Shown here one piece after another: positions 41,207 to 51,189 of a stretch of 64,000 bases of DNA. The translations under genes were made by a program, and so were the position numbers. The notes below the pieces were generated by a model. It did not search any database and had not been told where the DNA came from. It was given only the letters and a program-made list of their open reading frames with translations. Origin of the DNA: Coix lacryma-jobi var. lacryma-jobi (Eukaryota; Streptophyta; Magnoliopsida; Poales; Poaceae). Where the stretch lies: contig VDCT01000312.1 of the NCBI GenBank assembly GCA_009763385.1, positions 346,244 to 410,243 of the forward strand, given 5' to 3'. Each line of letters starts with the position of its first letter. The first letter of the stretch is position 1.

Positions 41207-41417
41207 TATATATATACCATTTTATAACAAATATTTTTAAAGAAATAAGTGGTTAAAGTTATGCTTTGGAGACCGTGTCGCTGTCCAAAACGAACTCTAA
41301 AAGAGATATGGAGGGAGTATTTCTTTTTGTCCTGTTTTTACAGCTCGATCTGTTGTGTGTCTGTGTGTGCATCTAACTTGCAGCTGGTTTATGCAGCCAG
41401 TCCAGTCGGAAGAACAT

Positions 41418-41745
41418 TACTACTGGAATCCTGTTCGTTGCCGAGGGTTTTGGCTTTGCCGAGGGTTTTGGCTTTGCCGAGGGCCAAAACTCGGGCACTC
41501 GGCAGGGTCAGATTTGGCGCTCGGCAAAAGGTTGGCCCTCGGCAAAGAGGTCTTTGCCGAGGGCCTTCCTCTTAGCCCTCGGCAAATAAATTTTTAAAAT
41601 ATATTCTAAAACACTAAATTAATTCAAATAAAAAAGTTTTCTACTCTTTGCCGAGGGCCTACCTTTTGGCCCTCGGCAAAGAGGGCCTTCCTCTTAGCCC
41701 TCGGCAAAGAAATTTTCAAAATATGTTAATTATTGAAGTTTTTGT
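41418..41745. mobile_element. CACTA-type fragment with TTTGCCGAGGGC repeats
   Basis: It begins near ACTACTGGAATCCTGTTCG and has TTTGCCGAGGGC/GCCCTCGGCAAA repeats to about 41712. No exact right terminus or target duplication found. The corresponding stretch of the DUF674 copy 1 flank (near 4325) lacks it. Confidence 0.6.
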
Positions 41746-42162
41746 TATGCATGTGCTTTATTTGCTTGTTTTCTGCACTGGATTCCTATGCTTCTGGTTG
41801 TAACTCATGGATGCGTAGATCGTTGAATCGTTTCACCCAATGGCAAAACCTGAAAGGTGGTTTCCTGTCACACCCAAAGGCCAAAGGCAGCTGTTTATGA
41901 TTTCATACCTGCGGTGGCCCAAAACCGCAACTGATCATACACATTACAATAGATGCTAGTGGAGGCTGTTGGTCTACACCACGACCGAAGTCCAATAGCC
42001 CAGCGTTGCCTTTCCTAGCTGATGAGCGCAATCCTGTTGGAGTAGCGAAGCCGAAGCATTAGGATAGTCTCAACTGTGAATTGATGATGATTTCAAATTA
42101 TTGATATGACAGTAAATTTATTGAGGAGAGAGAAGGAGAATTGAAGAAACTGTATTCTACGG

Positions 42163-42355
42163 TCAGTCTCAATGAGAGTTTCATAAAATTTCATGAGCAT
42201 TAAATATGCTGACATGTCACTATATTAATTAAGAGAGAGATGATAAGAGTTTTATGAGAATAGAGAGAGTTTCATGGAGATGAAACTCTTCTATACTGTT
42301 TCCAAAATCTAAGTGCGTTGGAAACTGAGACATAAAAATTGCATTGAGGATGACC
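42163..42355. mobile_element. Nested MITE, relative of 36385-36565
   Basis: It begins GGTCAGTCTCAATGAGAG and ends near ATTGAGGATGACC, imperfect inverted ends of the PIF/Harbinger type. It shares internal AGAGAGATGATAAGAGTTTT and GATGAAACTCTT with the copy at 36385. Confidence 0.6.
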
Positions 42356-42358
42356 TAA

Positions 42359-42603
42359 GGCCTTTTTTGGATGCACCATCTAAACTTTAGTTGACTAAAT
42401 TTAACTGATAGGCATCTAAACAGTTGACGAGCTAAAGTTTAGCTAGATTTAACTATTTCATCTCAGCTATAGCCAGCTAAATCTATTAGCTGAAGCATCC
42501 AAATACCTCACCTAGAGTTTAATTAAGAAACTTGTAAGTAGCTAAAGTTTTACATTGAAATTTTAGCTAGCTAAATTTTAGTTAGGTATATTCAAGCACA
42601 CCC
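42359..42603. mobile_element. Nested Tourist-like MITE, TAA target duplication
   Basis: 245 bp. GGCCTTTTTTGGATGCACC on the left and ATTCAAGCACACCC on the right. TAA at 42356-42358 and 42604-42606. The interior is rich in TTTAGCTAGCTAAA palindromes. Confidence 0.75.
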
Positions 42604-43309
42604 TAAAGAAAAAATGAAGTCGACGCACGTGTCCATGCGTGAGGAAACGATGCAATCTGCGTTGGGGAGAAATAGATCGTTTCTTTCATTCTCCGCTCGG
42701 ATCTACTGCTCCAAGCTGAGCCCTCGCAGCGGTTGCCGGGGCCAACTGTCGCAGTAGCTTGGCCGTGTTGCTGGCGCCGAACAACCTTGTGTGGATGGCC
42801 GCGATCATCAACTTTCTTCATGTCGTCCTCAGGGTAGAAATAGGGAGTGAACAACACACTCCGGCACACGATTTTGCAGCGCACGAACTTGCACCCCTAC
42901 ACAGCAACACCCCTACACAGCAACCCCGCGGAACCTCCACGACAGCTAGAGGAAGCCATGGGTGTCGTCGTCTCCGACTATTATCGTACGCCCTAATGGC
43001 TGCTCAATCGCGCTCTCCCTCCTAGCTACTTGTAGAGAAGATTGAATCTCAACAAGCGAGCCCCAAGGTAGGCTAAACTCGAACTCGGGTTTCATAGAGG
43101 AGGAACACGACAAGATGCAAGTCGTGGAGATTGATATTATAGCCATATATACACTTGTATAGTTGATCAAGCTTTTTTTTTGAAGCAAACATGAAAACAT
43201 TATTATTATTATGACTTAGAAACTACTATGCATTGGAAGAGTTGGGTCTATAATGTAATTTATTGCTATTGGAAACTACTCTATAAACTATTTGTTGGGA
43301 CTGCCCTTA

Positions 43310-44218
43310 GCACCTAAAAAAATGAGATCCAACCTAGAAGAAACTAGGTTGTTTTTCATTTAGTTATTTAGTTAAGAAAATAAATAGGCACGGTCTAAGA
43401 GGCGAGAAAAGACTTAAATATAAGTGGTTAGGTACATGACCACACCTCCCACCTAACCAGTTGAGCTAACACTCACTCCCTCTAAAATGACAAGCATATG
43501 CAGTTCAACTCAAATGACTCAAGAAAATAACATCAATGAAAGCAAGATAGTGTGTGCAATCAACACAAATGGTCACAAAAATTTATTTATGTGCAAAACT
43601 TAAGCGAGTAAGCCGACAAGATTATGGAAGATCTAAACAAACCCTCACGAATTATAATTTTTTTTTTCAAAAAACACGCCTTCACACCCGTTTTTCATTA
43701 ATTAGGATAAACACAAGTACTCCCTCAATAACTATATTAGTTGTTATTTTAGACAAGATTTGAGTCAAATATTGAAAATATTAATCATCAATAAGTTCTA
43801 AGTTTATAAATATGAAAATTATATGTTTATCACTATGAAAATCTTGAAAAATACTTTTATAAATATACATATTTCATAAATATGTTTATCAAAACAAAGA
43901 GGTTAAGTTGTGTTTTAAAGACAGTGTCGCTGTCCTAAACGATAGCTAATATAGGTAGAGAGCGAATACAAACTTCCCAGAGAAGACTACTTGTTGTACT
44001 ACAGTATATATATATACTATAGTCATAAAAGGCATGCGTTTACGTTTCCTCTGTCGATTCGTTTCCTGAATTTTGTTTGCATGTCTTCTTGCATGATACT
44101 ACACGGAGATGGAGTAACGGCAACGTGGGCCTCTCGACCTTCCGACTTCGGTGACTGTTGATTGGATTGTTTCCTGTGATGACCTATGCGGCGACGGTTG
44201 TGTTGATCAGTCCACTAA
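43310..44218. other. Spacer upstream of DUF674 copy 6
   Basis: 43310-43400 is the last part of the flank shared with DUF674 copy 1 (near 4668-4750). The remainder is AT-rich with one Stowaway-like segment and no gene. Confidence 0.5.
43720..43962. mobile_element. Diverged Stowaway-like MITE
   Basis: CTCCCTCAATAACTATATTA after a TA on the left, and GCTAATATAGGTAGAGAG on the right. The internal TTTTAAAGACAGTGTCGCTG is similar to that of the element at 40494. Confidence 0.65.
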
Positions 44219-44226
44219 TATATAAG
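44219..44226 (+). promoter_or_regulatory. TATA box of DUF674 copy 6
   Basis: TATATAAG 91 bp before the ATG at 44317. Confidence 0.6.
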
Positions 44227-44316
44227 ATGCATGGCAATCGGTAATTCTCGGCACGTCGTCAGTCGTCACACTCACACACACCATCTGCTCAAATCGCATC
44301 GAAAACTCTGATAGAC

Positions 44317-45184
44317 ATGGCCGCAACCACGACCAGCAGTGCTACGCTAAGCATGAAGCTGCTGGTGGACACCAAGGCCGCGCGCGTGCTCTACGCGGAG
44401 GCGAGCAAGGACGTCGTGGACTTCCTCTTCTCCCTCCTCACCCTGCCCGTCGGCACGGTCGTCAAGATCCTGGGCAACGACGCCATGGTCGGCTCCATCG
44501 GCAACCTCTACGGCAGCGTCGAGAAGCTCGACGAGGCGTACGTCCGTTCAGCTGACGCGAAGGGCGCGTTGCTCGCGCGGCCGGCGGCGGTTACGAGGGC
44601 GGCAAGCTGCTGCAGCTGCCAGAGGCTGCGCAGCGCACTGAATTCTACCGGTGCACCTCGAGCAGCAGATATACGGAGTGCGTCACATATTTGTCCAAGG
44701 TGAGTGGCACGCGTTGTCTGAATAACAGCTGCGGCTGCACGATGACCACGAAGATGATCCTCGCCATGGATTCGAGCCGTGCCGCGTCTGGTGGTGGAGA
44801 GGCAGTGGCCCAGTCGCCGGCGGGTCATGCAGCGGCAGGCAAGGGCTTTGTGCAGGGCGTGGTGACGTACACGGTGATGGACGACCTCAAGGTGGCGCCC
44901 ATGTCCACCATCTCCGGCATCACCCTCCTCAGCACCTTTGGCGTCACCGACATCGGCATGCTCCAGGAGAAGACCGTCAAGCTGGGATACGACGAGGTGA
45001 CAGACAGATCACAGATCATATATACGTATACCTTTTGGTACCACATTTTATTCTTCTTTTCGATCGTGTGCACATCGATCGACATCGGTGTCCGACTGTC
45101 CGCGTGCAGGGCTTGAAGATCCTGAAGGCGTCGCTGCAGTCCAAGACGGTGTTCACGGACGTCTTCCTTGTGAAGAAGAAATAA
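44317..45184 (+). pseudogene. DUF674 copy 6, complete except for one frameshift
   Basis: Exon 1 is 44317-44996 (GAG|GTGACA) and exon 2 is 45110-45184 (CGTGCAG). The frame starts MAATTTSSATLSMKLLVDTK and is normal to KGALLARPA near 44580. There the frame must shift by one base within a GGCCGGCGGCGG tract to continue GGYEGGKLLQLPEAAQ, FYRCTSSSRYTECVTYL, GCTMTTKM, then GVVTYTVMDDLKVAPMSTIS and exon 2 GLKILKASLQSKTVFTDVFL, VKKK. As read, translation would stop at 44701. Everything else (TATA, splice sites, terminal codon) is intact. A consensus-looking donor (AAG|GTGAGT at 44700) also lies inside exon 1. The single indel may be real or a sequencing error in a GC-rich tract. Confidence 0.75.
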
Positions 45185-45773
45185 TCGTGCCTGCTGCCTG
45201 CATCTAATTTGGTTTCCATTGTTCACGTCATGTCGTCAGACACCTCAGACCCCTGCTTGTCGCATGGTTTACTTTACAGTCCTTTTTGGACAAATAAATA
45301 ACTGATGACCTCCTTGATTCTGGTTTTGCGTGAGGCAGTACAATTTAACAACAAGTATTTTCTCCGATCAAATACGAGCAACTCCAAGAGTCAGTAAAAA
45401 TAGATGACTAAACCTATAATATAGCTAGTCTCTAAAATAAAAAACTCTATAAAAAATAGAAAACTCTAACAGTCTTTCTATTATAACAATACTAGATAGC
45501 TAGTGACGCATGCAAGCTATATTTACTATGCGATTTTAGGAATAGCAAACTTATATTTTACAAAAAAAGATAGCATAGCTGTTGAAGTTTACTTTTTACT
45601 CTAAAAATCTAAATATAGTATACAAAACAAAGATAACAAGTCTCTTGGAGATGCTCTAACAATCATATAAACTTGAGAAAACTTGAGAAGTACTCCAAAA
45701 GTCTAAACTATACAAGAGTCATGCTCGTGCACGGCATGATCGCGTACGACGGAATCGTATCGGACTCTGAAAA
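45185..45773. other. Spacer between DUF674 copies 6 and 7
   Basis: 3' flank of copy 6, then a MITE (45369-45658), then upstream sequence of copy 7. No gene. Confidence 0.5.
45369..45658. mobile_element. MITE with GAGCAACTCCAAGAG ends
   Basis: GAGCAACTCCAAGAGTC on the left pairs with AGTCTCTTGGAGATGCTC on the right. The type is the same as the outer ends of 47309-49078. The 3-bp flanks are TAC and TAA, so the target duplication is imperfect. Confidence 0.6.
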
Positions 45774-45781
45774 TATATAAG
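45774..45781 (+). promoter_or_regulatory. TATA box of DUF674 copy 7
   Basis: TATATAAG 116 bp before the candidate ATG at 45890. Confidence 0.5.
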
Positions 45782-45889
45782 TCGTATCTAGATACAAGGT
45801 ACTGGTATTACCCTAGTAGAGAAACCTGACCACCATACCCTAGCGTGACGTGACCGACCTTGCGGGCGCACGCGCGCGCTAGCTGCACA

Positions 45890-46945
45890 TGGGCAACGCC
45901 GCCACCACGCCGGCGGCGTTCGCGCCGTCGGCGACGCCGACCATCAAGTGCTGATCGCCAAGGAGCCCAGGTGGTGGTGGCGAGGCGGGGGAGCGACAGG
46001 AGTGGTGGACTCCTCCTCGGCCTCCTCGCCATGCCCATGGGCGCCGTCGTCAAGCTGCTCGGCAACAAGGACAGGGACAAGGACAGCCACGCCGCTCTCG
46101 TGGGGCTCGCCAGCAGCCTCTACGCCAGCGTGCAGCGGATGGACCCCGGGTACATGCACAGCCTGCAGACGCGGGACGCGCTGCTGAACCGGCGCCGGCG
46201 CACCCGGCCCTCATCGCCGCCGCGGGGGGCTTCCCGTCGCTCGTCCAGCCCGCGGCCCCGCCGCCGCCGTCGGCGCCGCCGGCACCTCCGCCCGGCAGAT
46301 CTGCCTCGGCGGCGTCGTCGGGCGGCCTGTCCCTGTCCCTGAAGAGCCTGTCGCTGCCGGCGGCTTTCGGCGGCCTCGGCAGCGCCGCCAGCTGCCACTG
46401 CGCCGCGTGCCTCGCCGCGCAGGAGCAAGGAGCACAGGCTTTGTCCGGGGCGCGGTCACGTACACCGTCATGGACGATCTCAGCGTCACGCCCATGTCCA
46501 ACATCTCGACCATCGCGCTGCTCCATAGGCTCGGCGTCGACGACCTCGGCGCGCTCGAGGAGGAGACGGTCAAGATCGGCTATCAGGAGGTGATGAATTA
46601 CGTGTGGCAAAAAACATTGTTAGATCCAAGAATTACGTGTGATCTAGTAAATGTCGTATCGTCTGTTTGGATCACATAATGGTTCCTTTTTGTTGTTGTT
46701 GTTGTTTTCCTGAAATCATTTGCCTTCAAGATATATTAACAAATGCGTGGTTGCAGGGACTGGAGATTCTGAAGGCGTCGTTGCATTCCAAGACTGTGCT
46801 GACGGATGTTTTTTTGGTTCTGGCGGCCAAGAAGAAGAAGAGGTCGCGTCCGGAAAAGAACGCTACTAGTAGCAGCCAACAAGAGAAGAAAGCACGCAGA
46901 GACCCTGCGGCTGCGCCAGAAAATGAGTTAACCGTCGTCGAGTAG
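45890..46945 (+). pseudogene. DUF674 copy 7, diverged, with several frameshifts
   Basis: Exon 1 is 45890-46589 (GAG|GTGATG) and exon 2 is 46757-46945 (GTTGCAG). The start MGNAATTPAAFAPSATPTIK is followed by a stop. Family sequence resumes in another frame (AQVVVARRG, LLGLLAMPMGAVVKLLGNK, LYASVQRMDPGYMHSLQTRD). It shifts again to a Pro/Ala-rich centre with CHCAACLA, and again to STGFVRGAVTYTVMDDLSV and IGYQE. Exon 2 is GLEILKASLHSKTVLTDVFL, then a long Lys-rich tail (AAKKKKRSRPEK) that could act as a nuclear signal, unlike any other copy. At least three frame changes make it a probable pseudogene. The GC-rich centre would also be prone to sequencing indels. Confidence 0.75.
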
Positions 46946-47066
46946 ATATTTTGTGTGAAAATTATGCCCCTGTAATTTAGTTCACTGATGGCACTACCAG
47001 AGACCAGACTTTTGAACCACAGCTAAATTTAGATTTAGTCTCAGCTAGAATTGGATTTGGGACTAA

Positions 47067-47305
47067 GGCCTTGTTTAGTTGGAAAATTTTGCAAAATAAT
47101 TTCCTATAGCACTTTCGTTGTTATTTGACAAACTTTGTCCAAATATGGACTACATAGACTTTAAAAATTTGTCTCGACATGTACATATGAAAAGTACAAT
47201 TAGTTGTTTTTTACCTACATTTAATACTCCATACATGCGTCCAAACATTGATGTGATGGTTGATGTGATGGAAAATTTTGTAAAATGGGGGAACTAAACA
47301 GGGCC
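47067..47305. mobile_element. Tourist-like MITE, TAA target duplication
   Basis: 239 bp from GGCCTTGTTTAGTTGG to AACTAAACAGGGCC. TAA at 47064-47066 and 47306-47308. The right TAA is shared with the next element, so the two insertions abut. Same family as 17130 and 26450. Confidence 0.88.
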
Positions 47306-47308
47306 TAA

Positions 47309-49078
47309 GAGCATCTCTAACAACTCCTTAAATTTACTTGCTATATGATGTGATTTGACAGGTTGCTATTTTTTTGACAAGTGAAAAAAATTCTTTCTCC
47401 AACAATTTGGTAAACCAACTTGGTAAACTTGAATAGTTGCGTACAGATTCAGAGTTCGGTTTGTTCAGACGGCCAGAGTTCAGCAATCTTTCGGCTCGGC
47501 GTACAGGTTCTGTCGGTAAACAAAAAAACAAAAAAAATGTCAGGTAACAAGAACATAACATGAGAAACCATAAAAATTATTTCGTGAGCTACACATCTGA
47601 CTGTTCTCTCTAAAAAAACAACAGAGCTCCGAGGCGGATGAACAGAGAGCAAGGACTCGTATGTGATATGATTTTACATGTTATACTTTATTCTCATGGA
47701 TTTGTATTAGGTTTAGTTCAACAAGTTCATAGTATAATCTGTGATTTGTATAATACAGAAAGTGCAGTGAATCATGTACAACGTCAGCAGCATGAATTCG
47801 TCAGCAGCAAGAGCTGTCCCATCATCAGTTTTTGGCGACCAAATCAATTGGAAGTGCAGTGAATCATGTATGGGAGTGTTTGGTTCCCTGCACTATTCTT
47901 ATCCAGACTTGCGCAATGCAGCTTTAAAGTGTTTGGTAGCCTGGTTAAGGCCCGTAGCCAGGCCTCAGCAATGCACCGACCCCCTTTTAGCCAGGCTTAG
48001 TAAAAACGCGGAGGGCGGTCGTTTTCGCGTAGCCAGGCTTGGGCTGGCTCCTGCCTCCGCATCCGCTCACCTCCTCTTCCACCCCTCTCCCTGCGAGCAC
48101 CACCGGCGGCTTCCTCACGAGCGCAGCCCCTGCCGGCTCACCTCCTCCTCCACCGGCCACCACGTGAGTGCAGCAACCATTGCGCGAGATCTGTCGGCCC
48201 CATGTCGCCGCCCCGCGAGCTCCACCGAGCGCCGCGCTAGCTCGCCGGCTGCCCAGTCCCGCGTGAGACCTGTCGGACTCGGATCCCGCGTCGCCAACAT
48301 TCGAGCTCCACAGAGCACCGCGCGAGCTCGCCAGGCTCGTGTTGATGGCCTGCGCGCTCCACCGAGCGCTGTGCCGGCCCCATGCGAGATCTGACGTCGC
48401 TGGCCTGGGAGCTCCGCCAGGCTCCCCGTGCGCAGCCGCGACCATCTTCCTCCACGGTTCCACCAACAGCGCTGGGACTTCATGGCGTACTTCTACGGTA
48501 CTTGCACGGCGTACTTCTACGGCCACGGCTCCAGCCTCCACGGTAATTGCATGTTGTATTGGCACTGGGACAGCTCCTTTGGTCATGGATGCAAGCTAAC
48601 AGATGATACCCAACAAGTATTCGATATAATGTGTGAGAGGGGGTAAACTTACCCTGACAAAGATGAGGTGATCCTATGCAAGTCAGGCCAGACAACCAAA
48701 CACACTAATCCTAATGCTGGCTTACACAAGCCATACAACCAAACAAACAAGTGCATCTTGTATAGCACGAGCCAGGCTAAGTTTGTCCAGGCTTAGAAAA
48801 TTAGCCAGGTTAGAATAGGCCAGGCAACCAAACACACCGTCAGCGTCAGCAGCAATGATTCAGCATCAGCGTCAGCCGGAGTTCAGCGTCAGTAGCACAG
48901 CCAGGCACACTGCCCGACAACTATTCGCGATAGCAACCAAGACCCATGCGCGACGCCGGTGTTTAGCAAGTTGCGATAAATAGCAACTTCATTTGAGGAG
49001 TTATTGGAGAGGTGTTTTTGTGCTTTTGTCAAAATTATAAAAATAGCCACTTGATTTGAGAAGTTGTTGGAGATGCTC
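47309..49078. mobile_element. PIF/Harbinger-like element, TAA target duplication, with nested insert
   Basis: The left end is GAGCATCTCTAACAACTCC and the right end AAGTTGTTGGAGATGCTC. TAA flanks at 47306-47308 and 49079-49081. The interior has CAGCGTCAGCAGCA-type repeats around a second element (47872-48838). No transposase recognised. Confidence 0.8.
47872..48838. mobile_element. Nested element with GGxGTGTTTGGTT ends
   Basis: GGGAGTGTTTGGTTCCCTG on the left is inverted as CAGGCAACCAAACACACC on the right. The interior (48040-48560) is GC-rich with repeated CGCGAGCTC-type words and no real coding frame. The target duplication was not identified. Confidence 0.6.
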
Positions 49079-49129
49079 TAATTGAGTATTAATACCGATG
49101 TCACAAACCCAAACTAAAGAGTCTACATT

Positions 49130-49520
49130 TGTCTATTGTTGGACTAAAGAGTCAAACTCTTTAGTCCTGGTTGATAACACCAACTCGGACTAAAAGGTGA
49201 CCTTTTAGTTCCGATTGGTGTTGACACCAACTCGGACTAAAAGGTGACCTTTTAGCTCCGGTTGGTGTTATCAACCTGGACTAAAGGTCTCTCATCCGAG
49301 ACTAAAGATCCTTCACGATTGAATTTAAAAGGAGAACATCCATAATTGTGCCACATGTATTGTGTAGCTGAGTAGTTAAGTAAATTACATGTGAGGGAGA
49401 GATCCTGACTTCGAATCGAGCACAAGGGAGATTTAAGTGACCCGGGACTAAAAGCCTAGGACCTTTAGTCCCGCATTTGTAGTCCCGGTTGGTAAAACCG
49501 GGAGTAAAGCCTAGTTCTAT
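49130..49520. mobile_element. Degraded mini-CACTA related to 40644-41206
   Basis: TTTAGTCCTGGTTGATAAC, TTTAGCTCCGGTTGGTGTT and inverse units occur in the same order as in the 40644 element. GGAGAACATCCATAATTG and a tRNA-like module (49360-49424) follow, as there. The termini are eroded. Confidence 0.7.
49360..49424 (+). other. tRNA-like module, second copy in the mini-CACTA family
   Basis: TTGTGTAGCTGAGTAGTTAAG (A-box-like) and TGACTTCGAATCGAG (B-box-like) align with 40986-41048. The boxes are more diverged here than in that copy. Confidence 0.45.
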
Positions 49521-49574
49521 ATGAGTATGGGTAATATCTTTTTTTCCTTGTAAGGTTTACATAAATAAATTAAC

Positions 49575-50090
49575 AGGATACAACTAAATTTTAGACTGTT
49601 AGATATGACATGTACGATATGGAACACCCGGGATCGTCTTCCACCTCCATATCTATCTTGGCACTCGGCGACTTTTTCTACCTTCACTCGTCCTTGTTAT
49701 GGAAGCCGCCACGCCCCCCAAGCCGCCTCCCGGGTGGCCTCTGTCGCCGCGGCCTCCCGCCCAAGGCCGGCTAGCGACACCACCTCTAGGTCGGGAATCT
49801 TCGGTGCCGACCAGTCGACATGCTCCTCTAATAGGATACAACTAAATTTTAGACTGTTAGATATGACATGTACGATATGGAACACCCGGGATCGTCTTCC
49901 ACCTCCATATCTATCTTGGCACTCGGCGACTTTCTTCTACCTTCACTCGTCCTTGTTATGGAAGCCGCCACGCCCCCCAAGCCGCCTCCCGGGTGGCCTC
50001 TGTCGCGCGGCCTCCCGCCCAAGGCCGGCTAGCGACACCACCTCTGGGTCGGGAATCTTCGGTGCCGACCAGTCGACACGCTCCTCTATC
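49575..50090. repeat. 258-bp tandem duplication
   Basis: AGGATACAACTAAATTTTAG starts at 49575 and 49833. The units continue through GGAACACCCGGGATCGTC, CACGCCCCCCAAGCCGCC and GGTGCCGACCAGTCGACA with very few differences (an indel near CGTCGCCGCGG). On the minus strand each unit is open for about 62 codons, but I recognise no protein. It could be a duplicated promoter or first exon. Confidence 0.88.
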
Positions 50091-50441
50091 TTAGCTTATT
50101 ACAGTCTAATCACGCCACACTTAGAAACAAGTGGCTCATATATGTACCAACGCGGCTATCAGTTGAAGCTACGAGTATAGCCCGATCCATCCATCAACTG
50201 TGTACGAGTGAGTGAATGACACATGATTCCGGTTCCAGGAATGGACGTACCGTATGTGATGCTCCGCGCGTTGCTGGGAAATTTATAACATTCGATGTCA
50301 ATCTATTTGGATATTTATAAAATATAGAGTTTTTTTTGATAGGTACCAAAGTAGGAGATGCTGCTAGACTAATTGAAACTACAAAAACGTTGAATTATTA
50401 GGAGAAATAGAAATGGGTAAAGTGATAAAAAATAGAATAGA
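50091..50441. other. Spacer with no recognised feature
   Basis: AT-rich. The last bases before the CACTA terminus are AGA at 50439-50441, its expected target triplet. Confidence 0.5.
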
Positions 50442-51189
50442 CACTACAGGAGGTTCAGGCTTTGCCGAATGCTGGCAGCACTCGGCAAAGGGCCTCTCGC
50501 ACTCGGCGAAGGCTTCGCCAAGTGCCGTACTCGGCAAAGGGCAGTCGGCGAAGAAATTATCGGCAAAGATTTCTTTGCCGAGTGCCAAATATCGGGCACT
50601 CGGCAAAGGCTTCGCCGAGTGCCAGGTCAGCACTCGGCGAAGCAAACGGGAGCCGTCATTTGACGGCCTCTTTGCCGAGTGCCACGTGGGCCGACACTCG
50701 GCAAAGAAGGCCTCTTTGCTGAGTGCCACGTGGGCCGGCACTCGGCAAAGGGTGCCTCTTTGCCGAGTGCCACGTTGGCCGGCACTCGGCAAAGAGGGCC
50801 TCTTTGCCGAGTGTTATGGTCAAGGCACTCGGCAAAGAGGCCGAGCTGGGGAAAATTTGCCCAGCTTTGCCGAGTGTCGTGGCCTCTTTGCCGAGTGTGG
50901 CACTCGGCAAAGCTGGGAAAAATGAATTTTTTTTCTGTTTTCATTTTCCTTCACAGAAAAAATATCACACATCCATATTCCATTTCAGACAAATATCAAA
51001 TGCATATATATCACACATCATATATCACATGTATATCCATTTCAGACAAATATCACACGTTCAGTCTCCATGCATCACAAGGTCACAAGTTTATTACAAG
51101 TTCATCACAAGTTCACAAGTTCACAAGTCCATCACATCCATCTCACAAGTCCATGACAAATCTAAGTCGGCCCTCACTGCTCACCTTGG

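Larger units (their letters stand above)
40494..41317. mobile_element. Stowaway MITE, split by a mini-CACTA
   Basis: Left end CTCCTCCATATCTCTTTTAG and right end CTAAAAGAGATATGGAGGGAG, flanked by TA (40492-40493 and 41318-41319). The related site in the flank of DUF674 copy 1 (GGTTCTATTTTT near 4187) is empty. A 563-bp CACTA-type element is nested at 40644-41206. Confidence 0.9.
42062..43306. mobile_element. PIF/Harbinger-like element, TTA target duplication, with nested MITEs
   Basis: The left end GGATAGTCTCAACTG and right end TTTGTTGGGACTGCCC are imperfect TIRs. TTA lies at 42059-42061 and 43307-43309. The paralogous flank of DUF674 copy 1 reads GCATTAGCACC (near 4667) with no insert. The interior has no recognisable transposase. 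It holds nested MITEs at 42163-42355 and 42359-42603. The open frames near 42603-43200 show no domain. Confidence 0.85.
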
